Shown here piece after piece: positions 16,626 through 24,525 of a stretch of DNA of 46,081 bases. The notes under the pieces were generated by a model. That model was not told the origin of the DNA and made no database searches. It saw only the letters and a program-made list of their open reading frames with translations. The stretch is from Streptomyces milbemycinicus (GTDB lineage: Bacteria; Actinomycetota; Actinomycetes; Streptomycetales; Streptomycetaceae), in assembly GCF_002154605.1 (NCBI RefSeq), contig NZ_MUNE01000172.1, positions 1 to 46,081 on the forward strand, written 5' to 3'. How positions within the stretch are numbered: position 1 is the first letter of the stretch; each line of letters starts with the position of its first letter. The translations under genes and the position numbers were made by a program.

Positions 16626-16856
16626 CTAGCGTATGTACAGCCAGTACTTCGTCGCGGCGGTGGAGACGTACTCGCACTTGTACTCGTTGAAGCCCTCACG
16701 CTGGTACTGCTGTCCGGCGTCCACGCAAGCGGCCTTGGTGGCATAGGTCTTCACCAGCAGCCACGACGCTGTTGAGGTTGCCTGGGCGGGGGCGCTGACG
16801 GCGGTGGCTGCCAGTAGGGCGGCACCCAGGGTGAGAACTGCTGAACGCTTACGCAT
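16626..16856 (-). CDS. Small secreted peptide (76-aa precursor)
   Basis: Starts at ATG 16856 with a strong GGAGGGAGA site. A Sec signal peptide (MRKRSAVLTLGAALLAATAV then SAPAQA) is followed by a predicted mature peptide of about 50 residues beginning TSTASW. This contains two Cys 17 residues apart (AACVDAGQQYQREGF; YKCEYVS) that could form one disulfide, and an aromatic C-terminus (TKYWLYIR). This kind of short secreted protein is common in Streptomyces and its function is unknown. An upstream in-frame extension to 16958 is rejected on the ribosome site and the signal peptide. Confidence 0.75.
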   Translation of the reverse strand: MRKRSAVLTLGAALLAATAVSAPAQATSTASWLLVKTYATKAACVDAGQQYQREGFNEYKCEYVSTAATKYWLYIR

Positions 16857-16999
16857 CACAATCTCCCTCCGTTTGTCTTTCAACCTGCGAAGTAACACAG
16901 GGGGAGCTTGATTAATACGCCAGGCGGAACGCAAGCCTCCATCATCAGGATCAAGCAAAGAGCTTGTAACAGGATCTTGCTGAAGTTCCCTGGTCGAGC

Positions 17000-17104
17000 G
17001 TGACCGGTGTGATGATCCTGCCGTTTGCGGCCGATCACATGCGCACCGGGCTCGTCACCGACGCGCTGGCCGAATGGCGAACAGAGATCTCTCCCGCCGC
17101 ATAG
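17000..17104 (+). pseudogene. IS3-family transposase remnant
   Basis: A short frame reads LPFAADHMRTGLVTDALAEW before a stop at 17102-17104. The ADHMRTxLVxDAL pattern matches the integrase-domain segment that follows the second catalytic Asp in actinobacterial IS3-type transposases. Nothing else of the element (terminal repeats, DDE residues) is recognisable. It lies in a gene-poor stretch of about 600 bases, 16857-17461, that also holds a broken DUF7848-like gene. Confidence 0.4.
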
Positions 17105-17175
17105 CGCCGTTCCGTGTTGCTGAGGCGACACCCGGACCACGGCAAGAGGGGCGCTTACGCAGGGAAGGGGCGGGC

Positions 17176-17385
17176 ATGACGCGCGCTACCTACCGGTTCC
17201 GTGAGTTCACGGTCCGGCCCGATCCCGGCCGGAATCGGAACCGACCACGTCCACTATGCGGTGCGCGAGGTGCGAGGAGAGCGGACCGACGACCCGAGTA
17301 TCCCGATCCCGCCCCGCCCCGGAACCACTGTCAAGTAGACCGGCCAGCGGGAGTGTCCCCCGACCTGGTCCAGCCCTCCTGGTAA
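17176..17385 (+). pseudogene. Frameshifted DUF7848-like small gene
   Basis: A good ribosome site (GGAAGGGG) precedes ATG 17176, and the first codons MTRATYRFREFTVRPDP fit small streptomycete proteins of this family. After about 17240 the family-like reading continues in the next frame (STMRCARCEESGPTT), showing a frameshift. The annotated frame then runs on as low-complexity sequence to 17385. The family name is recalled from memory. Confidence 0.4.
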
Positions 17386-17461
17386 TACCGGCCCTCTGAA
17401 GCGGCCTCCGTCGTCCCCGATTGGTTCCCCCGAGTCGGACGGCGGGGGGTTTCCCAGGGCC

Positions 17462-18295
17462 CTATCCCGCGCGGCGCGCGGTGGTGAGCCACAGGGCGGC
17501 CCCCAGCCGGACGCCGTCCGGGGACGCGTACGGCTCCAGCGCCTCGGTGAGTACGTGCCGGGCGCGCTCGCGGGCCGGGTGGTCGGCCGAGGCCAGCGCC
17601 GTGCGCAGGGCGCCCGTGCCCGCCATGAACTCCACCGCGTCCAGGGGCGTGTCCCCGACCCGCAGCGACACCTCCACCGCCTCCACCGCGACCCCCGTGA
17701 AGCCCGCGCCGGCCAGCAGTGCACGCACCCGGGCGGGGTCGCTCAGCGAGAACGCCTGCCCCTCGCCCGAGGGTTCCGTACCGCGCAGCGCCAGGGCCGG
17801 GACCCGTGCGAACTCGCTGTTCCGGGGGTGCTGCCAGCTGAGGAAGGCCAGCCGGGCGCCGGGGCGCAGAGCGGCGGCCAGATTGCCGAACGCCGCGGGC
17901 GGATCGGCGAAGACATGCATACCGAGCCGGCTGACCAGGGCGTCGTGGGAGGCGGGCGGGAAGGCGTACGTCTGCGCGTCGGCCCGCAGGAACCTCGCGT
18001 TCCGTATGCCCTCGTCGTCGGCCAGGAGCGTGGCGCGCTCCAGCATCGGACCGGACAGGTCCACCCCCAGCGCCTCGCCCCCGGCGGCCCGCGCGGCCGC
18101 CGCCCGCGTAGTGGCCCCGCAGCCGCAGCCGACATCGAGCACCCGGTCCCCGGGCGCGAGGGCGGCGGCGTCGAGCAGCGGTGCCGTCAGCGGCTCCAGC
18201 ATCGCGTCGTACCGGGGCTGCGACAGTGCCCAGTGGCGTCCCTCGTCGCCGTTCCAGGTCTCGTACTGCTCGTGATTGGCGATTTCCGTCGTCAT
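17462..18295 (-). CDS. Class I SAM-dependent methyltransferase
   Basis: 277 residues from ATG 18295. Motif I is VLDVGCGCGATTRAAAARAA, motif II VDLSGPMLERA, then FLRADAQTYAFPPASHDALV and the post-motif LRPGARLAFLSWQHP. This is a Rossmann-fold methyltransferase of the UbiE/MenG-like small-molecule group with a C-terminal helical cap. The substrate is unknown. It is divergent from a MerR regulator with a MerR-type palindrome between them (18311-18328), so it is probably its target. Confidence 0.88.
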   Translation of the reverse strand: MTTEIANHEQYETWNGDEGRHWALSQPRYDAMLEPLTAPLLDAAALAPGDRVLDVGCGCGATTRAAAARAAGGEALGVDLSGPMLERATLLADDEGIRNARFLRADAQTYAFPPASHDALVSRLGMHVFADPPAAFGNLAAALRPGARLAFLSWQHPRNSEFARVPALALRGTEPSGEGQAFSLSDPARVRALLAGAGFTGVAVEAVEVSLRVGDTPLDAVEFMAGTGALRTALASADHPARERARHVLTEALEPYASPDGVRLGAALWLTTARRAG

Positions 18296-18310
18296 ACGAT
18301 CAGCGTTGGG

Positions 18311-18328
18311 CTTGAACCTGGGATCAAG
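18311..18328. promoter_or_regulatory. MerR-type operator
   Basis: CTTGA (18311-18315) and TCAAG (18324-18328) form an inverted repeat with an 8-base spacer, between the divergent methyltransferase and MerR genes. The placement, 21 bases before the merR ATG and 16 before the methyltransferase ATG, is typical for MerR regulators that act on a long promoter spacer. Confidence 0.55.
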
Positions 18329-18348
18329 TCAACCGGAAAGGACGGGCG

Positions 18349-18750
18349 ATGGCGCAGTGGACGATCGGGCAGCTGGCGGCGGCGACCGGCGTGCCCACCT
18401 CGAAGATCCGCTACTGGGAGCGCAAGGGCCTGCTGCCCGCGCCGGAACGCAGCGGCGGCCAGCGGCGCTACGCCCCGCAGGCAGCCTCGCGGATCGCCCG
18501 GCTGAGGCTGTGCCAGGAGGTCGGCTTCACGCTCGAAGAGATCGCGACCATGGACGAGCACCGCGCCTCAAGCCCTGACCTGTGGCGCGACCTGGTCCGC
18601 GCCAAGCTGGCCGACATCGAACGGCAGCGCGCCGAACTCGACCGCAGGAGCGAGCGGCTGGCCGGCGTGCTGAGCTGTGCCCACGCCGACCTGCCGGAGT
18701 GCCCGCACTTCCAGGAGCATGTGCGGGACTATCTCGCCGCGCGGCGGTGA
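18349..18750 (+). CDS. MerR-family transcriptional regulator
   Basis: 133 residues. The N-terminal domain is textbook MerR: TIGQLAAATGVPTSKIRYWE, RKGLLPAPERSGGQRRYAP, RLRLCQEVGFTLEEIATMDE. A dimerisation helix follows (LADIERQRAELDRRSERLAG). The C-terminus carries two Cys and two His (VLSCAHADLPECPHF) and might bind a metal or sense redox state. This is weaker than a SoxR-type cluster, which would have four Cys. The likely target is the divergent methyltransferase and itself. Confidence 0.88.
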   Translation: MAQWTIGQLAAATGVPTSKIRYWERKGLLPAPERSGGQRRYAPQAASRIARLRLCQEVGFTLEEIATMDEHRASSPDLWRDLVRAKLADIERQRAELDRRSERLAGVLSCAHADLPECPHFQEHVRDYLAARR

Positions 18751-18766
18751 TTCCGCGCGGCACGGC

Positions 18767-19231
18767 TCAGAGGTAGTAGCGCGCCACGGACTCTGCCACG
18801 CACACCGGCTTCTGTCCGCCCTCGCGCTCCACGGTCACCACCAGCGTCACCTGCATACCGCCGTCGGCCACCTCGGTCACCTCCGCCAGCCGTCCCGTGG
18901 CGCGCAGCCGTGAGTCGACCGGGACGGGGGAGGGGAAGCGGACCTTGTTCACGCCGTAGTTGATCCCCATGCGCACCCCCTCGACCGTCAGCAACTGCGG
19001 GGTGAACGCGGGCAGCAGGGAGAGCGTCAGATAGCCGTGGGCGATCGTCGTGCCGAAGGGGCCCGCGGCTGCCTTCTCCGGGTCCACGTGGATCCACTGA
19101 TGGTCGCCGGTCGCCTCGGCGAACAGGTCGATCCGCTTCTGGTCGATCTCCAGCCAGTCGCTGGGGCCGAGGTCTTCCCCGACCGCCGAACGCAGCTCTT
19201 CGGGTGAGGTGAAGATCCTTGGCTCTGCCAT
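18767..19231 (-). CDS. MaoC-like (R)-specific enoyl-CoA hydratase
   Basis: 154 residues from ATG 19231 with GGGAGG upstream; a longer frame to 19300 lacks a ribosome site. The single hotdog domain carries the hydratase 2 motif ATGDHQWIHVDPEKAAAGPF followed by GTTIAHGYLTLSL, with catalytic Asp43 and His48. The overall sequence is close to the mycobacterial Rv0130 (HtdZ) type as I recall it. It would hydrate short or medium 2-enoyl-CoA to (R)-3-hydroxyacyl-CoA. The upstream operator at 19258-19274 suggests control by a fatty-acid TetR regulator, possibly the one at 14.4 kb. Confidence 0.9.
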   Translation of the reverse strand: MAEPRIFTSPEELRSAVGEDLGPSDWLEIDQKRIDLFAEATGDHQWIHVDPEKAAAGPFGTTIAHGYLTLSLLPAFTPQLLTVEGVRMGINYGVNKVRFPSPVPVDSRLRATGRLAEVTEVADGGMQVTLVVTVEREGGQKPVCVAESVARYYL

Positions 19232-19257
19232 GTCACGGCCTCCCTGGCATCCGACCA

Positions 19258-19274
19258 CTAAGCGACTGCTCAGC
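19258..19274. promoter_or_regulatory. TetR operator-like site before the MaoC gene
   Basis: ctaagcgactgctcagc, 27 bases upstream of the MaoC ATG (minus strand). It matches 14 of 17 bases of the site at 14350-14366 before a TetR gene. Confidence 0.45.
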
Positions 19275-19349
19275 ATGGACGGGTGGGCGCCACCTGTCAA
19301 CGAGCCACCGCCGTGGCGCCCGACGCGGCGGCGCGCCGGCCCGCGCGGC

Positions 19350-19380
19350 GGCGCGCCCGCCGGTTTCCGACGGGCGCGCC
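19350..19380 (-). terminator. Hairpin after the Cys-pair protein gene
   Basis: ggcgcgcccg (19350-19359) and cgggcgcgcc (19371-19380) form a perfect 10-bp stem with an 11-base loop, 23 bases beyond the stop of the minus-strand gene. Several other GC repeats surround it. Confidence 0.5.
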
Positions 19381-19402
19381 TCAGATCTTGGTCATGGCTG
19401 TG

Positions 19403-20077
19403 TCATACGGTGGCGTACCGCCTATGGGGCCGGGCGGACGCGGTGGCTGAGGTGGATGCGGCGGAGTGGCCGGACTTCGGGGCGCGGCCGGACCTGGTGT
19501 GGCGGGCGGCGGCCAGTGCCTCGGGGGTGAGCACCGGTGCGGGGACGACGATGCCGCAGGGGCCGCACATCGGCCCCTCCCACGGGTAGCGGCCCAGGTT
19601 GTCGTGCCAGGTCAGCCGGTCCTGTGTGCAGACCGGGCAGGTCGAGGCCGGCCCCGACTCCATTGCGAGGATCAGCCGGCGCAGCACCTCCGCCAGCCGG
19701 TCGTCGGGGTGGGCCGACGGGCTTTCGCAGGGCATGATGTGGTTTCCGCCCCAGGTGTGCAGATGCCAGTCGTCCACGGTGCTCGGCTGGCGGATGCCGT
19801 GGTGCTTCTCCTGCCGGCGCCGGGCCGCGAAGTCCGCCTCGTACGCGAGCCACAGGGCCCGCGCCTCCTCCAGCTCCTCCAGCGCCGTGATCAGTCGTGC
19901 CGGTTCGGGGTGACGGTCCTCCAGGGCGATCCCGGCCCGGGAGCACAGATGGTGCCACGTCGCTCGATGCCCGTACGGCGCGAACCGTTCGAGGCATTTG
20001 CGCAGCGAGGTGCGGCGCGCGGTGATGTGCCTGCGTGGGTTGCGGACGTCTCGTGCGAGTGCTCTGAAACCGGCCAT
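19403..20077 (-). CDS. Hypothetical protein with zinc-ribbon-like Cys pairs
   Basis: 224 residues from ATG 20077, chosen because GGAGGTGG sits at ideal distance; the frame is open upstream to 20206. The N-terminal part is basic and helical (LARDVRNPRRHITARRTSLR). The middle contains WHHLCSRAGI and an Arg/Glu-rich helix. Two Cys pairs, STCPVCTQDRLTW and GPMCGPCG, are spaced like a zinc ribbon. Some streptomycetes have similar proteins of unknown function, as far as I recall. It could be a DNA- or RNA-binding accessory protein. The last 35 residues are low complexity. Confidence 0.6.
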   Translation of the reverse strand: MAGFRALARDVRNPRRHITARRTSLRKCLERFAPYGHRATWHHLCSRAGIALEDRHPEPARLITALEELEEARALWLAYEADFAARRRQEKHHGIRQPSTVDDWHLHTWGGNHIMPCESPSAHPDDRLAEVLRRLILAMESGPASTCPVCTQDRLTWHDNLGRYPWEGPMCGPCGIVVPAPVLTPEALAAARHTRSGRAPKSGHSAASTSATASARPHRRYATV

Positions 20078-20267
20078 CTCTTTCCACCTCCGCGGGTGCG
20101 GACCCGACTCGTTGTCGAATGGACGTAACGGAGCGCGATCCGGATCCATTCGATTCCGGAAATCCGCAAGGAAGTTGGATTTCAGGGAAAGGTGACGGCT
20201 GCTCATCTTCCGGGCCGGTCATACCGCCGGTAACCTCCCGTCCCAACGGCACCCGGGAGGAGCGTAT

Positions 20268-23084
20268 ATGCGACGACGAACCGGCAAGCTCACCTGTACC
20301 GCGATCGCCACCACGGCCGTACTGGCCCTAGGCGCCGCGCTCGCGGGGCCGCTCCCGCAGCGGGCGCAGGCGGCGCCGGCCGCCGCGGCCGTCACCGACT
20401 ACTGCCAGAGCCAGTGCTCGGACATCCTGCCGCCGGGCCAGAACGGCAACGCCACGCTCGCCGAGATCCTCGCCAACCGCGCGTTCGGCACCCACCCCGA
20501 GCACAGCACCGACCAGCTCGGCCCCTACAACAACCTGGTCGGCGGGTATCCGACGCTCACCGATGACAAGCTGACCGACTTCTTCAACGACTCGTCGTTC
20601 GGGGTGCCCGCCGACCAGGTCGCCTCGGTCACCAAGCCCCGCGACGATGTGACGATCACCCGCGACAAGAAGACCGGGGTGCCCCATATCGAGGGCACCA
20701 CCCGCGAGGGCACCGAGTTCGGCGCCGGATACGCCGCCGGCCAGGACCGGCTGTGGCTGATGGACCTCTTCCGGCATGTCGGCCGCGGTGAGCTGACCTC
20801 CTTCGCCGGCGGCGCCGAGGCCAACCAGGGCCTGGAGCAGAGCTTCTTCAGCCAGGCGCCGTACAAGGAGGAGGACTACCAGGCCCAGATCGACTACATC
20901 CTCGCCACCCAGGGCGAGCGCGGCAGACAGGCGCTGGCCGACGCCCAGTCGTACGTGGACGGCATCAACGCCTACCGCAAACAGGCGAAGGACGGCCGCT
21001 ACTTCCCCGGCGAGTACGTCCTCACCGGCAAGATCGACGCGATCACCAACGTGGGCGAGATCGAGCCGTTCAAGCTCACCGATCTGATCGCCCTCGCCTC
21101 CGTCGTCGGCGCCCTGTTCGGCAACGGCGGCGGGGGAGAGGTGGAGTCGGCGCTGTCGCTGCTCGCCGCCCAGCAGAAGTACGGCATCGCCGAGGGCACC
21201 AAGGTGTGGGAGTCCTTCCGGGAGCGCGACGACCCCGAGGCCGCGCTGACCGTGCACGACGGCACCAGCTTCCCGTACGCGGGCAAACCGGCGAACGCCA
21301 AGGGCACCGCCCTGCCCGACCCCGGTTCGCTCACTCCCGAACAGCTGGTCTACGACAAGACCGGCAGCGCCAAGACCGGGGCGACGCAGCAGGTCGAGGC
21401 CTCGAAGAAACTGGAGGCCCTGCGCGGTATCTACGACAACGGCGTGCTGCCCCGCGATCTGTTCAGCCGCAAGCACGGCATGTCCAACGCGCTCCTGGTC
21501 TCCGGCAAGTACACCGCGAGCGGCCATCCCGTCGCCGTCTTCGGCCCGCAGACCGGCTACTTCGCCCCGCAGCTGCTGATGCTCCAGGAGCTCCAGGGCC
21601 CGGGCATCAGCGCCCGCGGCGCCTCCTTCGCGGGCGTGGGGATGTACATCCAGCTGGGCCGCGGCCAGGACTACGCCTGGAGCGCCACCACTTCCGCCCA
21701 GGACGTCACCGACACCTTCGCCGTCGAGCTGTGCACGCCGGACGGGTCTGCTCCCACGAAGGACTCGACGTACTACCGCTACCACGGCTCCTGCCTGCCG
21801 ATGGAGAAGATCGAGCGCCGAAACGCGTGGAAGCCGACCCTCGCCGACTCCACCGCCGAAGGCTCGTACCGGATGCAGGTCTACCGCACCAAGTACGGGC
21901 TGGTGACCCATCGCGCGACGGTCGACGGCAAACCCGTCGCCTACACCCTGCTGCGCGCCAGCTACCGCCACGAGGCCGACTCCATCGTCGGCTTCCAGAT
22001 GCTCAACGACCCCGGCTATGTGAAGGACGCCAAGTCCTTCCAGAGCGCCGCGCAGCACATCAACTACACCTTCAACTGGTTCTACGCCGACTCCCGGCAG
22101 ACCGCCTACTACAACAGCGGGCTGAACCTGGTCCGGGCGGCGGACGTGGACCCCTCGCTTCCGATCAAGGGCGAGGCGGCGTACGAGTGGCGGGACTTCG
22201 ACCCGACGGTCAACACCGCCGCCTACGCCCCGGCCGCCCAGCACCCCCAGTCCATCGACCAGGACTACTACGTCAGCTGGAACAACCGGCAGGCCAAGGG
22301 CTACACCGCGGCCGGCTTCGGCAACGGCTCGGTGCACCGCGGCAACCTCCTCGACGACCGGGTGCGCGCCCTGGTGAAGAAGGGCGGGGTGACCCGCGCG
22401 GCCCTCACCCGCGCCATGGCCGAGGCCGCCGTCACCGACCTGCGCGGCGAGGACGTGCTGCCGGAGCTGCTGAAGGTCCTGCGCAGCGCGCCGGTCACCG
22501 ATCCGCAGGCGGCCAAGGCCGTGCAGCAGCTGGAGTCCTGGCAGACGGCGGGCGCCCAGCGCCGTGAGACATCCGCCGGTTCGCACACCTATGGACACGC
22601 CGACGCCGTACGGATCATGGACGCTTGGTGGCCGCTTCTGGTGGAGGCCGAGTTCAAACCTCAGCTGGGCACCGATCTGTACGATGCGCTGCGCGCCAAT
22701 CTGACCGTCGACGAGGCGCCCTCGGCCGGCCACGGCCCCACCGGATCGCACGCCGGGTCCTCCTTCCAGTACGGCTGGTGGTCCTACGTCGACAAGGACC
22801 TGCGCGCGGTTCTCGGCGAGGATGTCCAGGGCCCGCTCGCCAGGAAGTACTGCGGCGCCGGCGACCTGTCCGCGTGCCGTGACGCCCTCCTGACCAGCCT
22901 GAAGCAGGCCGCGGCCAAACCCGCCACCGAGGTCTACCCCGGCGACGCCAACTGCTCGGCGGGCGACCAGTGGTGCGCCGACTCGATCATCCAGCGCCCG
23001 CTGGGCGGCGTCACCCACGACAAGGTGCACTGGCAGAACCGGCCGACGTACCAGCAGGTCGTGGAGTTCCCGACGCACCGCTGA
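20268..23084 (+). CDS. Secreted penicillin acylase-family N-terminal nucleophile amidase
   Basis: 938 residues. A Sec signal peptide (MRRRTGKLTCTAIATTAVLA then an Ala-rich region to about residue 36) sends it outside the cell. The alpha part has TRDKKTGVPHIEGTTREGTE and FGAGYAAGQDRLWLMDLFRH. The spacer ends near LFSRKHGM, and the beta chain is predicted to begin at Ser406 (SNALLVSGKYTASGHPV), which would be the catalytic nucleophile after self-cleavage. Later blocks (AWSATTSAQDVTDTFAVELC; INYTFNWFYADSRQTAYYNS) are typical. Such enzymes cleave acyl amides, including N-acyl-homoserine lactones or beta-lactams. The true substrate is unknown. GGGAGGAGCG precedes the ATG, and a strong hairpin follows. 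Confidence 0.92.
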   Translation: MRRRTGKLTCTAIATTAVLALGAALAGPLPQRAQAAPAAAAVTDYCQSQCSDILPPGQNGNATLAEILANRAFGTHPEHSTDQLGPYNNLVGGYPTLTDDKLTDFFNDSSFGVPADQVASVTKPRDDVTITRDKKTGVPHIEGTTREGTEFGAGYAAGQDRLWLMDLFRHVGRGELTSFAGGAEANQGLEQSFFSQAPYKEEDYQAQIDYILATQGERGRQALADAQSYVDGINAYRKQAKDGRYFPGEYVLTGKIDAITNVGEIEPFKLTDLIALASVVGALFGNGGGGEVESALSLLAAQQKYGIAEGTKVWESFRERDDPEAALTVHDGTSFPYAGKPANAKGTALPDPGSLTPEQLVYDKTGSAKTGATQQVEASKKLEALRGIYDNGVLPRDLFSRKHGMSNALLVSGKYTASGHPVAVFGPQTGYFAPQLLMLQELQGPGISARGASFAGVGMYIQLGRGQDYAWSATTSAQDVTDTFAVELCTPDGSAPTKDSTYYRYHGSCLPMEKIERRNAWKPTLADSTAEGSYRMQVYRTKYGLVTHRATVDGKPVAYTLLRASYRHEADSIVGFQMLNDPGYVKDAKSFQSAAQHINYTFNWFYADSRQTAYYNSGLNLVRAADVDPSLPIKGEAAYEWRDFDPTVNTAAYAPAAQHPQSIDQDYYVSWNNRQAKGYTAAGFGNGSVHRGNLLDDRVRALVKKGGVTRAALTRAMAEAAVTDLRGEDVLPELLKVLRSAPVTDPQAAKAVQQLESWQTAGAQRRETSAGSHTYGHADAVRIMDAWWPLLVEAEFKPQLGTDLYDALRANLTVDEAPSAGHGPTGSHAGSSFQYGWWSYVDKDLRAVLGEDVQGPLARKYCGAGDLSACRDALLTSLKQAAAKPATEVYPGDANCSAGDQWCADSIIQRPLGGVTHDKVHWQNRPTYQQVVEFPTHR

Positions 23085-23104
23085 CGGCATCACACCCCAA
23101 CCTC

Positions 23105-23142
23105 GCGCCGCGGCGGGCCGGCACAACGGCCCGCCGCGGCGC
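23105..23142 (+). terminator. Strong terminator after acylase gene
   Basis: gcgccgcggcgggccg (23105-23120) pairs perfectly with 23127-23142, a 16-bp GC stem with a 6-base loop, 20 bases after the stop codon. Confidence 0.75.
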
Positions 23143-23357
23143 CGGTGTGTCGGCCCTGTCCCATCCGCCCCGCCCTTGTCCGCTGCCGTCGTCGTCAGCG
23201 GCTGCGGGAATTGCTGAATCCCCGCGCGGAATGCGGTCGGCCGAATTCCCGAATACAAATCGCAAGAAAATCAACGCTGTTCTCCGGATCAGTTTGCCGG
23301 GGCCCATTGGACTATGCTGCGAAGCCGGAATTCGTAAGCTCGGAGCGGAAGGCCGGC

Positions 23358-24407
23358 ATGCCCTTAAACTCCCGGTGGCAGTACCCCACGGCACTGCTCG
23401 ACACCACGATGGACCAGCTCCGCACGCTGCTCGCGGTCCACGAGGCGGGTACCGCACTGGGCGCGGCCCGGCTGCTGGGGCGGGAACAGTCCAGCGTTCA
23501 GAAACAACTCGACACCATGAACCGGAACTTCGGCGCGCTGTGCGGTGAACCGCTCGTACTCAAGCGCGGCCGGAGCCGTGACGTGCTCTTCACCCCCACA
23601 GGGGAAGCCCTGGCCAAACTCGCGCGCGGCACGCTGCAGGACTGGCTGGACTCGGTGCACGGCTGCCGCCGCCGGCTCGGCAGCCGGCTGAACGTGGGCT
23701 CCACCCGCTACACCCTCGGCTTTCTGCTGGGCGCCGTGGAACTGGTGACCGAGGACTTCGAGAGCCGTGGCGTGGAGCTCAAGGTCGAGCATGTGCGCAC
23801 CCGCGATCTGCTGGACCGGCTCGGCTCCAAGGAACTCGACCTGGTCTGTGGCTCCGTGCTGACCACCGGGGACGGGGACAGCCGGCTGGACGGCTTCGAG
23901 GTGATGGAGTGGCGGCGCAGCGGGCTCTCCCTGGTGACCAACCTCTCCGAGGACGAACTGCCGGGCCCCGGGCTCTCGGTCCGCGAACTCCCCGGACTGC
24001 CGCTCGCGGTCTCCGCCGACGGCCTGATACCCGGCTTTCTGCGCGGCTGGTTCGGCGCCCGCTACCGCCAGGAGCTGCATATCGCGGCCGAGATCGACAC
24101 CGTGCAGTACGGCCTGGAACTTCTCTCCTCGGGCGTGCTGCGCGGCTGTGTGCTGGTGACCCAGGGGATCGGCGAAGCGGTCGCCGACGGGCGGCTGCAG
24201 AGCGGCGCGGGGCTGCGGACGCTCCAGCTGGCGGATGACCTCGGGCCGGATCTGGCCGTGCTGGTCGGGGTGTTCGTACGCGGTGGAGAGCGCACCGCAT
24301 GGGACGCCGCCCACCCGCTCAACGTCCTGTGGGACGCCCTGGCGGGCGAGAACGCCCGCTGGCGGAGCGTGATGAAGAAGCCGGGCGAGGTCGGGGAGGG
24401 CCAGTAG
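23358..24407 (+). CDS. LysR-type transcriptional regulator (streptomycete subgroup)
   Basis: 349 residues from ATG 23358 (GGAAGG upstream). The HTH is shifted by an N-terminal leader: MDQLRTLLAVHEAGTALGAA, RLLGREQSSVQKQLDTMNRN. The effector domain follows from about residue 110 (LNVGSTRYTLGFLLGAVELV; ELDLVCGSVLTTGDGDSRLD). The opening MPLNSRWQYPTALLDTTMDQ is a feature I recall from a Streptomyces-specific LysR group. The effector is unknown. It is separated from the acylase by a terminator and from the following operon by 118 bases, so it is probably its own unit. Confidence 0.85.
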   Translation: MPLNSRWQYPTALLDTTMDQLRTLLAVHEAGTALGAARLLGREQSSVQKQLDTMNRNFGALCGEPLVLKRGRSRDVLFTPTGEALAKLARGTLQDWLDSVHGCRRRLGSRLNVGSTRYTLGFLLGAVELVTEDFESRGVELKVEHVRTRDLLDRLGSKELDLVCGSVLTTGDGDSRLDGFEVMEWRRSGLSLVTNLSEDELPGPGLSVRELPGLPLAVSADGLIPGFLRGWFGARYRQELHIAAEIDTVQYGLELLSSGVLRGCVLVTQGIGEAVADGRLQSGAGLRTLQLADDLGPDLAVLVGVFVRGGERTAWDAAHPLNVLWDALAGENARWRSVMKKPGEVGEGQ

Positions 24408-24441
24408 CGCGTCTCTCCCGCACCCCGTCGTGCCCCTTCCG

Positions 24442-24466
24442 TTTACACATACCGACTGGTTAGTCT
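24442..24466 (+). promoter_or_regulatory. Promoter/operator of the SDR-ligase-TetR operon
   Basis: TTTACA (24442-24447) is followed by cataccgactggttagt (24448-24464), whose core ACCGACTGGT (24451-24460) matches sites at 8065-8074 and 29998-30007. The expected -10 region is weak (CTGCCG). The gene starts at 24526. Confidence 0.5.
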
Positions 24467-24525
24467 GCCGAGCAGCTGAGCGACGCGGCTGAGCGACGCA
24501 GTCGACCCCCGGCGAAGGAGCATGC

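Noticed and set aside
20328..23258. 976-codon open frame on the minus strand
   Set aside because: Antisense to the penicillin acylase gene; no domain recognisable.
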